Positions 46,333-59,042 of a stretch of 64,000 bases of DNA are shown one piece after another. A program made the position numbers and the translations under genes. The notes under the pieces are model-generated. The model had not been told where the DNA came from. It worked only from the letters and a program-made list of their open reading frames with translations, and made no database searches. The stretch is from Dillenia suffruticosa. Lineage: Eukaryota; Streptophyta; Magnoliopsida; Dilleniales; Dilleniaceae. Position 1 is the stretch's first letter, and each line of letters begins with the position of its first letter. The stretch covers positions 13,909,090 to 13,973,089 of the forward strand of contig JAVTVX010000011.1 of assembly GCA_033439265.1 (NCBI GenBank), written 5' to 3'.

Positions 46333-46523
46333 CTCTTTCTCTCCCTCCCTCTCTATTTATACAAAATCCAAGAGAGAAAACCCCAAAAATTTATCAAGGT
46401 ATCTCACTCCTGTTTTGGCTGCTTGTGAAAATTATCAAGGTATCTTTCTCTCTTCTCACTCTCTCTCTCTCTCGGCTGACCATGGAGAAAAAAGAGGCTA
46501 ACACGGAAAGCAGGTGCAGCTAA
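46333..46523 (+). promoter_or_regulatory. Orphan promoter/5' UTR-like stretch
   Basis: A CT-rich stretch typical of plant 5' leaders, with a TATA-like CTATTTATAC at 46351-46360, two copies of TTATCAAGGTATCT, and an ATG in good context (GACCATGGAG, 46481). The frame stops after 13 codons. It may be the 5' end of a gene whose body was lost, or an exon joined to something not recognised. Confidence 0.25.
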
Positions 46524-47290
46524 TAATGGAAGAAAAGAGAGTTTAGGAGTCCAACACCATTTTAGAAGGAAGAATTATGTGTAAATTAATCCAACCATCT
46601 ATTGTCTTTAGAGTTAGCTTCAATTTGACATATCCAAACATTTTGAGTCTGCCTATTTAAAAAAAAAAATAATGAAAATTTCCACCACTTTCTTATAATT
46701 TTATATTAATAAATTCATATAATTCCCGTAATATTTCAAATCAATCCTCCATAAAATCGTTCCCTTTGTATTGACAATACTTGGGGCTTTATATCAGTAA
46801 ATTCATCTTAAAACAAATGCATAATGCTGGTCCATCGTCGAATCATTACCTTTGCGATGACAAGCTCTGCTTGCGGTCTGGTTTTCTCAAAAATAGAACA
46901 AATAATATTAAAAACAGGGCAATATATGCCTGTTCAAGTAAGGTCGTAGAGCAATATACAACTTCCAACATTTCAAGACACAGCATGGCATTCCATTGTT
47001 TTGTTTCATTTTATTTATTATGTTTTTTAACTAAGGAAAAGAATATATTATAGAAAATATAAAACCCTATTTCTCATTTTATCAATAAATTTACCTAATT
47101 GGAAATAAAATTGATCTTAACTTTTTAAAATAGACCCAACAGGATAATTCTCCCAGTAGCCTCAATCCACAATTTCCTTTTCTTTTCTGTTTTTTTTTTT
47201 TTTTCTTTTTTGGTACAAGGAGGCTTAAATTCGAGAAAAAGAGGAGGGGATAGTCAAGTTGAGCTATAACTCATTAACATTTCAAATGGA
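46524..47290. other. AT-rich intergenic DNA
   Basis: No recognisable gene or repeat on either strand. Confidence 0.5.
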
Positions 47291-47981
47291 CTTTGGCCAT
47301 ATCTTGCAAAACTCCAATATTTAACCTGTAGGACCGTTTAGAAGGCTCGAACAGACCTAATTATCTTTAATACCTCACATTAAGATTTGGGATCAATGAA
47401 GATCTAAACTGGGTTGGGATTCCGACATCAACAAGACTGAACCTAGAATATTTTAGTAAATAAAACAGATTTCTTTTAATACAAATTTAAATTCAGAATT
47501 ATTATTCAATAATTTGTCATACTTCAGACATTTCATCTGTCGAGAGTTTACTTAATGCAACAAGGTACAAAATCTTGCCAACTCCACCAAATTAGATAAC
47601 CAAGACCATCACAACAAATTCTGGGACCAAACAAAACTTCCCTAAAGTTATGATGCAGGACAACATGGTTTTACATATTTCGTACACATTTTTGGTTTCA
47701 CATATTAGTTCCCTGTAGGTAGCACTAAAAGGAGGGGAACAACAAGAATCGTGACCTAAGGAAGCAAACAAAGTCGCATGGCTAAAGGAGAGAATCTCTC
47801 TGAGTAGTGTACCATGGAGCAATCTAAGGAAACTAATCAATGTATATACTTAAACTCCATGATGAAAAGCACCGATCTTTATGGTACAGCTAGATTCAGA
47901 AAAAGAAACAGCTAGTCATGGAAAACTGCATTTTTAATAAATTAATAATTAATAATAATAATAAAGGTACCCATATGAGAT
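47291..47981. repeat. Segmental duplicate of KAB1 downstream DNA (order X-Y)
   Basis: Block X (47291-47448) matches 57476-57633 and block Y (47497-47981) matches 56941-57430. Both are in the same orientation, but the order of X and Y is swapped between the two loci. Identity is high. Non-coding. Confidence 0.88.
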
Positions 47982-48072
47982 TCTTTTGCAGATTGAAACT
48001 CACGGGCGGTCCATGACAAATTAATCGTGGGTGTATGTGAAATTAAAAGGGAAAAATAATAATATAGAAGAA

Positions 48073-48076
<4 letters not shown>

Positions 48077-48104
<28 letters not shown>
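48077..48104. repeat. (AT)n microsatellite
   Basis: Pure AT run of about 14 units. Confidence 0.95.
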
Positions 48105-48107
<3 letters not shown>

Positions 48108-48216
48108 GGTTGACTCTGTCCTAAGAGATTATGAAGAAGAAATTTGTGTAATTATTTACATTATGTGGGTTCCCCCCCTAAAACCAAGAAAAATTCAATT
48201 CCTATTTGGATAAGAA

Positions 48217-48412
48217 AATCCATATTTTGAAGTCAATTAGGGTCTATCAACCTATCTGGATGGTCCAATTGATTTTTGGTAAAGCCTCTAAAATCTTATG
48301 TGTACTTTGGTTTTCAATACGCATTCAACATTACCAATATTCACAACAACAACAACAAAAACTAAAACTTAATATCAAAATTTGGAATCGGTCATTTGAA
48401 AAATCAATATAA
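48217..48412. repeat. Duplicate of KAB1 last-intron sequence (block Z)
   Basis: ATCCATATTTTGAAGTCAAT and the following bases match 58371-58490, inside the last KAB1 intron. This copy has about 75 extra bases. The KAB1 exon that should lie between blocks Y and Z is missing here. Confidence 0.8.
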
Positions 48413-48416
48413 GAGA

Positions 48417-49892
48417 GAAGAGAGTTTTCGGACATTTTTTCGAAAGAGTTGTCCAGATTGCCACCGGTCCGAGAGTTTGACTTTGCCATAAATTTGATTC
48501 CCGGCACCGTACCGATTTCAATCTCTCCTTATCCTTATCGAATGGCACCTACAGAGTTGAAGAAGTTGAAAGTTCAACTCTAAGAGTTGTTGGACAAGAG
48601 ATTCATCTGTCCGAATATCTCACCTTAAGGTGCTCCAATTCTGTTTATGATAAAGAAGGACGGAACTCTCCCGTTATACATTGACTACCGACAGCTTAAT
48701 AAGAAAATGATAAAAAATAAGTATCATCTCTCAAGAATTGACGATCTTTTAGATCAACTTCAAGGGACTAACGTGTTTTCAAAGATAAATTTGAGATTGA
48801 GTTACCACCAATTGAGAATTAAGGGTGATGATATCCATAAGATTGCATTTAGGATGCGGTATAGACACTACGAGTTTTTGGTGATACTTTTCGGATTGTT
48901 GAATGTTCCTGCAGCTTTCATGAACCTCATGAACCGAGAATTTTATCCATATCTCGACAAATTTGTTATAATTTTCATTGACGACATCTTGGTTTACTCT
49001 AAGAATGATGAAGAGTACTCCAAGCATCTCCGAACTATATTGCAAACTCTTAGGGAGAAGAAATTATGTGCCAAATTCTCCAAGTGCGAGTTTTGACTAA
49101 GAGAGATTGGCTTTTTGGGATATATGGTTTCCGGGGATGGAATTTTTGTAGACCCCAAGAAAGTAGAGACCATTCTGAAGTGGGAGCAACCTAAGAACAT
49201 CACCGAGATGACAAGTTTTCTTGGGTTAGCAAGTTATTACCGGAAATTCGTAAAGGGATTCTTGAAAATAACTGCTCCAATGTCTAATTTGACTCAGAAG
49301 GGAGTAAAGTTCGAATGGAATGAAAGGTGCGAGGGTAATTTCTAAGAACTTAAGAGAAGGTTGACATCCACTCCCATTCTTGCTCTCCCTACTAACAGTG
49401 GTGGTGATTTTGTCATATATAGTGACGCCAACAAGCAAGGGTTAGGGTGTACGTTGATGTAAGGCGAATGGGTGATTGCTTATACCTCTCACCAGCTAAT
49501 ATGAAGCAAACTATCCTACTCATGACTTAGAGTTAGTTATCTTTGTTTTTGCTTTAAAAATTTGGCAGCATTACCTATACGGGGTCACATGCAAAATTTT
49601 TACCGATCACAAAAATTTAAAATACTTGCTCACACAGAAAGAACTTAATTTGAGATAATGAAGATGGCTAGAGTTGATCAAGGACTATGATCTAGTGATA
49701 GACTGCCATATTGGGAAAGCTAATGCGATTGCAGATGCCTTAAGCCAGAAGTACTCTTCTTCTAGTGTGGAATCTTAGGGAAGTATTTACCTCTCTTATC
49801 TAGTTTAACTTCGAGTACTTAGAGTCGAGTTGGCTAAAGATAATTATGGTACACTCTTGGCTAAGTTTATGGTGAAACCTACTTTGGTGGAT
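48417..49892 (+). pseudogene. Gypsy reverse transcriptase and RNase H, broken
   Basis: Before RT it reads [19 protein letters not shown]. The RT core follows with [12 protein letters not shown], where the first catalytic Asp (normally KIDLRSGYHQ) is Asn, then [10 protein letters not shown], which keeps the catalytic Asp pair. [10 protein letters not shown] and [15 protein letters not shown] follow. RNase H starts at about 49407 with VIYSDANKQGLG. Later landmarks FTDH, KYL and NAIADAL are seen at about 49590-49745. In-frame stops at 48582, 49097 and 49345, among others. The protein would have copied element RNA into DNA. Confidence 0.88.
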
Positions 49893-49897
49893 CGAAT

Positions 49898-52646
49898 TGT
49901 CACGCCCCGACCCACTCCCGAGCCAGGCACGCAACGAGCCCGCCGCGGCACCTAGATGCACGGGCACCACGTCCCGCACATCAAAGCACCGTAAGGCTGT
50001 AACATTCACATAATCCAAGTTTCCAAATCACAAAGATCCCCAAGTGATAAAAATAATACATGTATGCCTCAATGTAAATTAAAATGAGTGAGAGTGAACC
50101 TTATACAGACCAGAAGAATTATAAATACAGTCATCCCAATTTAAACAAATACAATGGTCATCCTAACTTTCTCAAGATGAAACAATAACCTTAATATATA
50201 GCGGAAGAGCGGGTAGTCATACCCCGGCCCAGTAGTCTCCAAAGAATATCCAATACAACAATGCGCACAAATCTCTCGGTCTGAGTCTACCCCTGTAGGA
50301 GGGAAATGTGAGGGGTGAGTACCATAGAGAGGGGGGTTGGTACTCAGCAAGTCGGGGGGAATGACATGCTACAATTAATTTTTGGGTGAATTAGGAGTGC
50401 CAAAATTATGTCCCAATAAATCCATAGTATGCAAAAAAAATATTATGACATCTCAATAAATCATTCACAGCATACGTATCAAATCAAATATGCATCCAGT
50501 ATGTATGTCCATTATATCGTATAGAGCCAGCCGAAAATATCCCGGCAAGGGCCGACCATGGCCAAGGACGGGCAACGTTGGGGGTTTTCACAGTGCAAGT
50601 AATAAAATAAGGCTCTCTACCCCAACGTTGGCCACAGACTACTCCAACTAGCCTTATATATATATCGTACACGTATCAAGGATCAAGCGTGTATGGAAAC
50701 CCGCCGGTGCTAGACCTACCAAGGTCCTCCCCGGAGTGGTTCAACCGACGACTGTCCATACAATATGTATGACGATCTGGCGGATACCCCCTGCAGAGGC
50801 GTATCCGGACACAACAGGTGCCTCTACCAAATGTCCTTCGTAGCTACGGAATGCCATAGGAAGCATATCATCATCATCACAGTATCCAAAGGGGCATCCA
50901 GCCCAAATCACATATCTCAAGCCAAATCATCAAGCCTTATCATGTCAAAAGCATGTGCCAATATGCAATGGAAGCATAAAATCATGTGGATATATCAAAG
51001 TGTGGCACAATCATCAAGTATCAAAATCATGGATGCATATCGATATAAACAAGTTGGGACACTCCATATATCACAAAATATTTTCATAAATCCAGGAGAA
51101 TAGGTCAATCATACCATTTTAAATCATGCTTTTGAAAGCTTTTTAAAACACGGTATCAATTAAAAGTAGATGTCAAGTCCCACTCACTATTAGGGGAGGA
51201 TAACGCACTCCCCAATATTTCCACAAAGCGTAAATCAAGTGTCCCCTCCGTTCAACTCAAATAACTCTTAGGGAGACAAACAGTCCGCAGATTTTTAACC
51301 TGCGCAGTCATGGAAAACAGACTATAACTTTGGCTATACCAATCCAAATCAGATGATTCTTATCTCATTTTAAAGCTAAGGGATAGCACTATAACTTTCA
51401 TTTTGCACACTTCCTCAGATTCAAATCACAGAATTCCCGGTAAGCCTCATTTTGTTACAGCCATATTTAAGTTTCAGATTCTGTCCAGTTTTCGTACAGA
51501 AGCTATAACTTTCATCCTACTCATCAAAGTCTAATGAAATTTTAACATGTTATAGCTAAGATGTAGATCTACAACTTTCGTGTTTTGAGTTTTATCTAAA
51601 TATGTCTGGAAGGGGTTGAACAAAATTCATGAACAGGACAGATACGTTTTAGTGAAACATACAGTTTCTGTCAACACAGTTTTAAGGAAAATTGTATAAC
51701 TTTCAATTTCCTCATGCGAAATAGCTGAAATGTTTATATGTTATAGACAAGGTATATATCTATAACTTTCATGTTTTGTGTTTCTTCAAACTAAGACTGG
51801 AGAGGGGTCGTTTTTACTCAAGGTTCGAAACAGGACGCTTCTATGTCGAGTTTCAGGAAAAGTGCCATAACTTTTGGCACAGGCATCCGAATTTAGTGAT
51901 TCTTACCTCGTTGGAAAGATAAGACTTAGATCTACAATTCATATAACTATCACATTTTCAAATTCTGGCTCTAAGATGCCTTAAAACAGAGATGAATCAC
52001 GGACAGAAATAACATTTAAAGTAAGACAGGATAAAATTTCTTACCTCACTTTCTTTGTCTTCCTCTCTTGCTTCTCTCCTTATTCTCACGAATTTGGGAA
52101 GAATGAACAAGCATTCTAAGGTCTTCTTCTTTTATTATTGTGTTAATAAGTCACCACCCTTGGATCAAATCTCCAATTAATCTAAACCATAGGATCATTT
52201 TGACTATTGCATGTGTTTTGATTGGTTCTTTTTTTTTGTGTGCATGTGTTCTCATTGGCCCACCTTGCCTTTCTCATCTCCATTTGGCCAACACTTGTCC
52301 TTCTCACTATAACACTTGTTCAACACAAGAATACACTTGTCACATTTCATTTAAGTTTTGTTAATTGCTAACAAGTCATTTGACTTATAAAAATTCTAAT
52401 TTGACCCCTAAAATTTTCATAATTTCATACTAGGCCCAAAATATTATATTAGACCTAATTTAATTTATTTAATATGAAATTAAGGTTTTGAATCTCTTTG
52501 AGTCAAAATTGATCCGATTTGTATTTTACCGTCAAATATCATTTTTTTTTGTGAAAATTCATGAACATGTAGTAATAGAAACAACATATATGTATATATA
52601 TATGAAATGGAATTCACTATAGAATACACCAAGGGTCGGTGTTACA
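49898..52646 (-). mobile_element. Solo LTR nested in the Gypsy element, 2749 bp
   Basis: Perfect 5-bp target duplication CGAAT (49893-49897 and 52647-52651). Ends TGTCACGCCCCGACCC and GGGTCGGTGTTACA form an imperfect inverted pair. Polyprotein sequence continues on both sides. No coding region inside. Related to the solo LTR at 29171-31984. Minus orientation by comparison with the 3' LTR at 54048. Confidence 0.93.
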
Positions 52647-52651
52647 CGAAT

Positions 52652-53990
52652 TCGGGAGCTTCAAGTGATCGATGAGAAATTGAAGGGTATAGTTGAGAAG
52701 ATCCACAAGGAGGAAGGTGGTGAGTTCTAAATTCTGGAGGATGGGATTGTGATTTATAGGAGACGCATTTGTGTCCCGAAAGATAAGAATCTCCGAAAGG
52801 CCATACTTGAAGAAACACATTTCTTGACCTATGTCATGCATCCGAAGAGTACCAAGATGTACCAAACCATCAATGAGACATTAGTGGCCCAAGTTGAAGA
52901 GAGAAATAGCTAAGTTTGTGACTAGATGTTTAGTGTGTCAACAATTCAAAGTCGAACACCAAAAGCCGACCGGTGTCCTCCAATCGCTATCAATTCTTGA
53001 ATGGAAGTGGAAACACATTATTATGGATTTTATGGTGGGTTTGATACGTACTCCGAGCCGTCATGACGCTATTTGGATAATTATGGACCGTCTCACCAAA
53101 TCGGCTCATTTTTTGCCGATTTAGAACTCTTATCCTTTGGGGAGGTTGGCTAAGTTGTACATCAACGAGATTGTGAGGCTTCATGGTGCTCCGGTATCCA
53201 TTGTATCAAACTGTGAATCTCGATTCACTTCTTGATTTTGGCCTAAGTTACAAGCTGTTTTTGGAACAAAATTAAATTTCAGCATAGCTTTCCACTCTCA
53301 GTGGACAATCTGAGAGCATGGTTCAAATTTTGGAAGACATGCTTAGGGCATGTGTTATGGATTTTCAAGATAGTTCGGATCGACATCTATTATTGATCGA
53401 GTTTGCATACAATAATAGCTACCAAACTAGTATTGGGATGCTACACTATGAAACTCTTTATGGAAGGAAGTGTCAGACTCCGTTATGTTGGGACAAGGTT
53501 GGTGAGAGGAAAATTGAAAGCGTAGATTTGATTGAAACCACTGAGGAAAGGGTAAGAATGATCTGAGAAAGAGTGAAAGCAGTTCAAGATCGATACAAGA
53601 GCTACACCAACAAGAGGAGGCGAAGTTGGAGATATGGTATTAGGGTATAATTCGATCTTAGAAACTGAAAAATTGAATCCACATTATAACAATCCCTTTA
53701 AAATTCTCAAAAGAATTAGAAAAGTGGCCTATTGGCTTGAATTATCGCTAGAGTTATAAAGAATCCATAATGTTTTTCATGTTTTAATGTTGAAAAAATA
53801 GATGTTGGATCTTTTACATGTGTTAGAAGCTTTTTCGGTAGAGTTGAATCAAGACTTGAATTTAAAGGTACAATCAATGAAGATCCTTGATTGATAACTC
53901 AAGTAACGAAGGACTATATGGAGAAGCAATCAAATGGAAGAGGAAACTTGGGAGACTGAAGAGTTGATATGAAAACAACAACCGTAACTT
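52652..53990 (+). pseudogene. Gypsy integrase and C-terminal region, broken
   Basis: Zinc-binding region: ETHFLTYVMHPKSTKMYQ, then TRCLVCQQFK. Catalytic core: WKWKHIIMDFMVGL (first Asp present), then VSNCESRFTS, where the second Asp is replaced by Asn. FAYNNSYQTSIGM and LYGRKCQTPLCW follow, typical of Gypsy integrases, and near 53920-53975 a stretch reads EEETWETEEL, the usual end of the polyprotein. Several stops and frameshifts. Confidence 0.88.
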
Positions 53991-54034
53991 TTTAATGCAT
54001 AATTTTCTCTTAAATTTCAAAAACAAATTTTTTT

Positions 54035-54047
54035 TAGGAGGGTTAAG
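54035..54047 (+). other. Polypurine tract
   Basis: AGGAGGGTTAAG immediately before the TG of the 3' LTR; it primes plus-strand DNA synthesis in LTR retrotransposons. Confidence 0.65.
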
Positions 54048-56210
54048 TGTTATAAGACCCGAAACAAAAAAATAAATAAAAATAAAATAAAATAAAGTAA
54101 ACCATCCATTTATTCTCTCTCTCCTTTCCCCTCTACTCACGCCCCTTTCTCCCCTTTCTTCTAAACTCACCACTCTCACTCTCTCCCTCTCTGGGTGCCC
54201 TCTTTTTCTCTTCAATTTTCATTTTCCTTCCAAATTCATTCATGATTCGAGTTTTCCGTAAGCACAAGGGTACATCGGAGGTTGGAATTGAGGCCTAAAA
54301 TAGCTAAATTTCATCTCTTCTCGACTAGGGTTTGGTTCGGGCATCCCTTGAAATCTATTCGATTCTTCATTGGTTTTCAACATCTCTTCAAAGTCCTAAC
54401 ATTTTCGAAACATTTGTCATGTTTTAGAAGTATCATAGTGGTTCGATTTAGTTGCAAACATGGGGGAGTGTTGGGGTACTCTAGGTGAGCGGGTATCTAC
54501 TTTCTTTGATTTTTTTTTTCATTTTCTTGTTGATTTGGAATGTAGAAACATGTAAATAATCCACATTCTTGATTTTGATTTTTATAGCTCCTCCTTATGT
54601 CGTCGGATGTTGCATACGTGAACTCCATAACTTGTGTGCGGGCGAGTATTGGAGTTTTGATTTGGGAATGAGTTTTCTGCAAAACAAAGGCAAGTGCTGC
54701 TTTCCAACATCATTCCCATGTTCCTTCTGAGTTGTTGAATAAGTTTCACGAGGTGTTTGACTCCTTTTAATAAGTGTCTTTGCTTGTGCTCAAATTTTTC
54801 ACCATATTGTCATAAATGTATGCAACTTATTAATTATGTCTAGTGTGCTTCTCAATGTTATTTGATACTAGCTATTACCATTGAGAAAATGGTTTCTCTA
54901 GGCTGTGCATTCATGCTTTATTTGAGAGTAAAGTCAGTTAAGTGATAGGAGCTTGCCGTGCAACCTTTTGGGTAATCGATGTAGTACATAGAGCAATATG
55001 GATGTTCACATTAAGTATGTGTCCCTAGAATATCTGATTTCATGGGACAACTGGCCTCCTACTATAGCAACCGAATCCAATCATTTTAGCTATACTTCTA
55101 GTAGTTAATCTTTAGATTTTTAACAAGAATAGTTTTCCCTCTAAATTTGCTAACAAGGTAGACAAGAGACTGATTTTGGGTCATTCGGTGCTCACAATTG
55201 CTCTTATTTCCATTTCTCAATATTTACATGTGCCTAGGGGTGTACCATGTGGGTTGCCGCTTTTAACCTTTACACTATCTTTCTATATTATAAGTTAATC
55301 TTTTTCTAGGAAAAATAACAACCGCAGAAATTGTTTTCCTACTAATAATATTTTCACCCTATAAATTGGCAATTCTATTTGTCAACCATCACTTAGCAAA
55401 TTCTCAACTTCTCACGGTCTTTTCAAGTAAACTCCACACGTCTAAAGCAATGGCTTGAAGTGACTACACTATCTTTTAATTGTGCTAAATTGAAAAACTA
55501 AAATATGTGAAAATATTAATAAGAAATTGATTTGCTCTAGTATTAGTATATGATTTAATGATTAAATTATAATTAATAAATGATGTTAAGGCATTGGAAA
55601 TATTGAAGGATGGATAATTTTCATTTGATTGGAAAATTTGAGAATGGATACATTCCCAAAATGTGAGTAAACGAACCGTTGTGCCTTTAAATGAGATAAA
55701 TGATTTCAAAAGTCTTTTATAAATAGTTTTAAATGATTTATATGATTTTGTACTATATTTGTAATTGTGAAATATCCCGAAATAAAATTTTGAAATATAT
55801 ATATGAATCCATTATATTTATGAATTAATACGTGCCATATATTGTTAGATATTTTATTTATGAATGTTGTGAAATTAGTTGATAATCTTTTGATAAAATC
55901 ATAACATATTGAATGAAATCAGAATGTTTGTGAAATGTTAGTGTATATGTGGTAAATAACTATAGTCATTCTCTTCATGAAATGACCCAACGAGGTGCCG
56001 TGATTAGAGGTTATTGACAAGAGATGATCAACGCAGTCTCCCGTGCCTCTGTCGTACTATCCGATTGTACCACCGATAAAGTAGGAATCACCGCCAAGAA
56101 AGGGGAAAGTAGAGTTGTGGAATGAGCGAATTGAAAACCCTTGGCGGGCTTCCACTAAGTTCGGGAAAATTTGGGGCGAAAGTGGTCTTTTTAGAGAGAT
56201 CTTGTGATTT

Positions 56211-56255
<45 letters not shown>

Positions 56256-56938
56256 ACTGTGGATATATTCTTTTTAATTCTCGTACGTGTTTGATACTAT
56301 TTTATATCCAATGAATTGTTTCAAACATATGATTTGATATTCCCACATTCATTTCTCATTTATTGGCGCAATCATATCATTACACTCTTTTTATACTCAT
56401 CTTTGTTTCTTTCATTTTTCAAATGAAATTTAAGTTAGGAGATCTAGTCGATTTTAGTATTGGACCTTGCCAAACTCAAATTAGTTTTTGAAGAGCTTTC
56501 TACTGTCGATACTAGTTCTCACTGTGGTAGAGATTTGAAGGTGACTAGTTGGGCCCATATGGAGGATTTTTTTTTTAATTGTGATTGAACTCCATTTTCG
56601 TCGACCCTTTCGGATTTTTAACTTTAAATATGTACCCGAATGTTTTATGTTTTCTTTCACAGGACTTTATGTTGAAATCGTGGAGATTTTATTAAAAATG
56701 TTTTATTGGTCGGGTTAGCCATGTGCCAATATTGGATTTAGAATGGTCGGTTGGCTTTGTGCATGCCTTTTGAGATATGGATGGACCGGGTGGATCTTTT
56801 GAATGTTGTTGTATTATTTTGAAAATATGATAAATATTGATAAATGTCTTACGTTATCCCAATGTACGGGCAGGGCTTCTCTGTATGCTAAGATGATGCG
56901 GCAGTTGTCATGTACTCGATCCATGGGTCGGGCATGAC
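54048..56938 (+). repeat. 3' LTR of the Gypsy element
   Basis: Begins TGTTATAAGACCCGAAAC after the polypurine tract and ends about GGGTCGGGCATGAC at 56938, where block Y begins. About 2.9 kb, similar in size to the two solo LTRs in the window. Contains a (TA)n run at 56214-56251. No genes inside. Confidence 0.75.
56214..56251. repeat. (TA)n microsatellite in LTR
   Basis: Pure TA run of about 19 units. Confidence 0.95.
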
Positions 56939-57633
56939 TGAATTATTATTCAATAATTTGTCATACTTCATCCATTTCATCTGTCTAGAGTTTACTTAAC
57001 GCAACAAGGTACAAAATCTTGCCAACTCCACCAAATTAGATAACCAAGACCATCACAACAAATTCTGGGACCAAACAGAACTTCCCTAAAGTTATGATGC
57101 AGGACACCATGGTTTTACATATTTCGTACACATTTTTGGTTTCAATGCATATTAGTTCCCTGTAGGTAGCACTAAAAGGAGGGGAACAACAAGAATCGTG
57201 ACCTAAGGAAGCAAACAAAGGTCGCATGGCGAAAGGAGAGAATCTCTCTGAGTAGTGTACTATGGAGCAATCTACGGAAACTAATCAATGTATATACTTA
57301 AACTGCACGATGAAAAGCACCTATCTTTATATTACATGCTAGATTCAGAAAAAGAAACAGCTACTCATGGAAAACTGCATTTTTAATAAATTAATAATTA
57401 ATGATGATGAAAAAGGTACCCACATGAGATCCTTTTTTTTTTTTTTTTTGGTGCACGAGATCTCCAAGAAATAGTCTTTGGCCATATCTTGCAAAACTCC
57501 AATATTTAACATGTAGGACTGTTTAGAAGGCTCGAACAGACCTAATTATCTTTAATACCTCACATTAAGATTTGGGATCAATGAAGATCTAAACTGGGTT
57601 GGGATTCCGACATCAACAAAACTGAACCTAGAA
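56939..57633. repeat. KAB1 downstream DNA (order Y-X)
   Basis: Block Y (56941-57430) and block X (57476-57633), duplicated in reverse order at 47291-47981. It lies 0.4-1.1 kb beyond the KAB1 stop codon. Non-coding. Confidence 0.85.
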
Positions 57634-58040
57634 GATTTTTTTCTCTTTTTTTTTTTTTTTCCAAATTCCTTTTTTCTTTGTACAATGCTGAAGGGCTTGG
57701 TGACACGTTTTTGTTGGTATCCATCACCCTGAATAAAAAAGAAGACCAGCAACGTATAACAGTTCTCAACTCACTGTTCATCAACTGTAGTTATTTAATC
57801 TACCACTGCTCAACTTGTTTACTTTGACTAGATCCACTCTGGCTCCGGTATCATTCTCCTAGCCTTAAGGAAAATTGAGACAATTCTTAAAGAAAGATGA
57901 AGAAAAGCACATTCTTAAAATGTCAATCCGAGTTCAGATATTTGGTGAACATAGTAAGAGATGTCGACAGGCACACCGTCCCTTTAATAGCGGTACATCA
58001 TGGTGGAAAAGGCCCCTAGATACAGCTGCAAGCTAGCTCT

Positions 58041-58154
58041 TCATCTAAAAGAATCTGGACGCTTTGGCTTGCTTTGGACAACAGCTTCAATCTTCTCCAT
58101 CACAGCAGGTGTCAACAGTGGAATTACATCAATAGCTTTCATATTCTCCGCAAT
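58041..58154 (-). CDS. KAB1: KAB1-type K+ channel beta subunit, last coding exon
   Basis: Thirty-eight codons from a TAG acceptor (58156-58155) to TGA at 58043-58041: reads ENMKAIDVIPLLTPAVMEKI and ends QSKPKRPDSFR. This is the C-terminus of plant voltage-gated potassium-channel beta subunits (Shaker-beta, aldo-keto reductase fold), cytosolic NADPH-binding partners of potassium channels. Phase 0, consistent with the exon at 59043-59207. About 200 bp below the stop is probable 3' UTR. Confidence 0.9.
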   Translation of the reverse strand: MAENMKAIDVIPLLTPAVMEKIEAVVQSKPKRPDSFR

Positions 58155-59042
58155 CTACATCACGCCCCAAAATGTCACACAGTAAGACAAGAAAGAGGCT
58201 GCGTTATTATATCTTATTGCAAGCAATCATCACAAGCACACAAAGCTGAAGATTTACATCAAGAAGGAAGTTTACTTTGGGAATCTATACAAGAATCAAG
58301 TCAAAACATCTTTTTAAGAACAATAATTTCAATAAGATTTCCACCCACACATCAGACTACGCAAGCACATCCATATTTTGAAGTCAATTAGGGTCTATCA
58401 ACATTACAAATGTTCACAATAACAAAAAACTGAAACTTAATCCCAAATTTTGAAATCGATCATTTGAGAAATCAATATAAAAAAGAGACAGGAAAAAAAT
58501 AATAATTAAATTAGATTAAATTAAATTAAAGTTTGAAAATAAAAATAGAGAAGATAAAATTAAAAAATAAAAATAATAAAAAGAAAAAGAAAAAGTAAAA
58601 ATAGACTATCCATAGAAATTTAAAATAATAACAATAATAAAGGTTCAATCCAAATGTTTAAAAAAAAAATGCATGCAAGAGAGACAGAGAGATCTTGACC
58701 AAAAAAGGGAATAGCGACACAACCATTACACTTGTAGAAAAGAAGAAAGAAAATGAAAGGAATTGCCATCATATCCAAAGAGCAGAAAATCCCAACGTTT
58801 GGGGGAAAAAATATCCCATTGAAACACTATTTGTTTCAATGTTTAGCTTGCCTTGAGAACTACAAATTCATGTCAATCCGTGAGACAACCCCCCGCCTGC
58901 ATGTCTAAAACAAGTTCAAAATTTCCCTTTTTCCTCAACAAAGTTCAGTAATATATCAAATATAAAACAATTAGAAGTTTGTCAATGCCTAAAATATATT
59001 ACCATAACCTCGCAATTTGGTGTTCAACATGTAAAAACTAAC
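58155..59042 (-). other. Last intron of KAB1
   Basis: 888 bp with GT (59042-59041) and AG (58156-58155) ends. Contains block Z (58371-58490), duplicated at 48217-48412, and AT-rich simple sequence. Confidence 0.8.

Larger units (their letters stand above)
48417..56938 (+). mobile_element. Ty3/Gypsy LTR retrotransposon, 5'-truncated
   Basis: Order RT, RNase H, integrase, polypurine tract, 3' LTR on the plus strand, as in Gypsy elements. The 5' LTR, gag and protease are missing: recognisable polyprotein starts directly after block Z. A solo LTR (49898-52646) is nested inside pol. Many stops and shifts show that it is inactive. Confidence 0.9.

Noticed and set aside
46214-46523. His-Thr repeat open frames
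   Set aside because: Translation of the CA microsatellite and CT-rich flank only.
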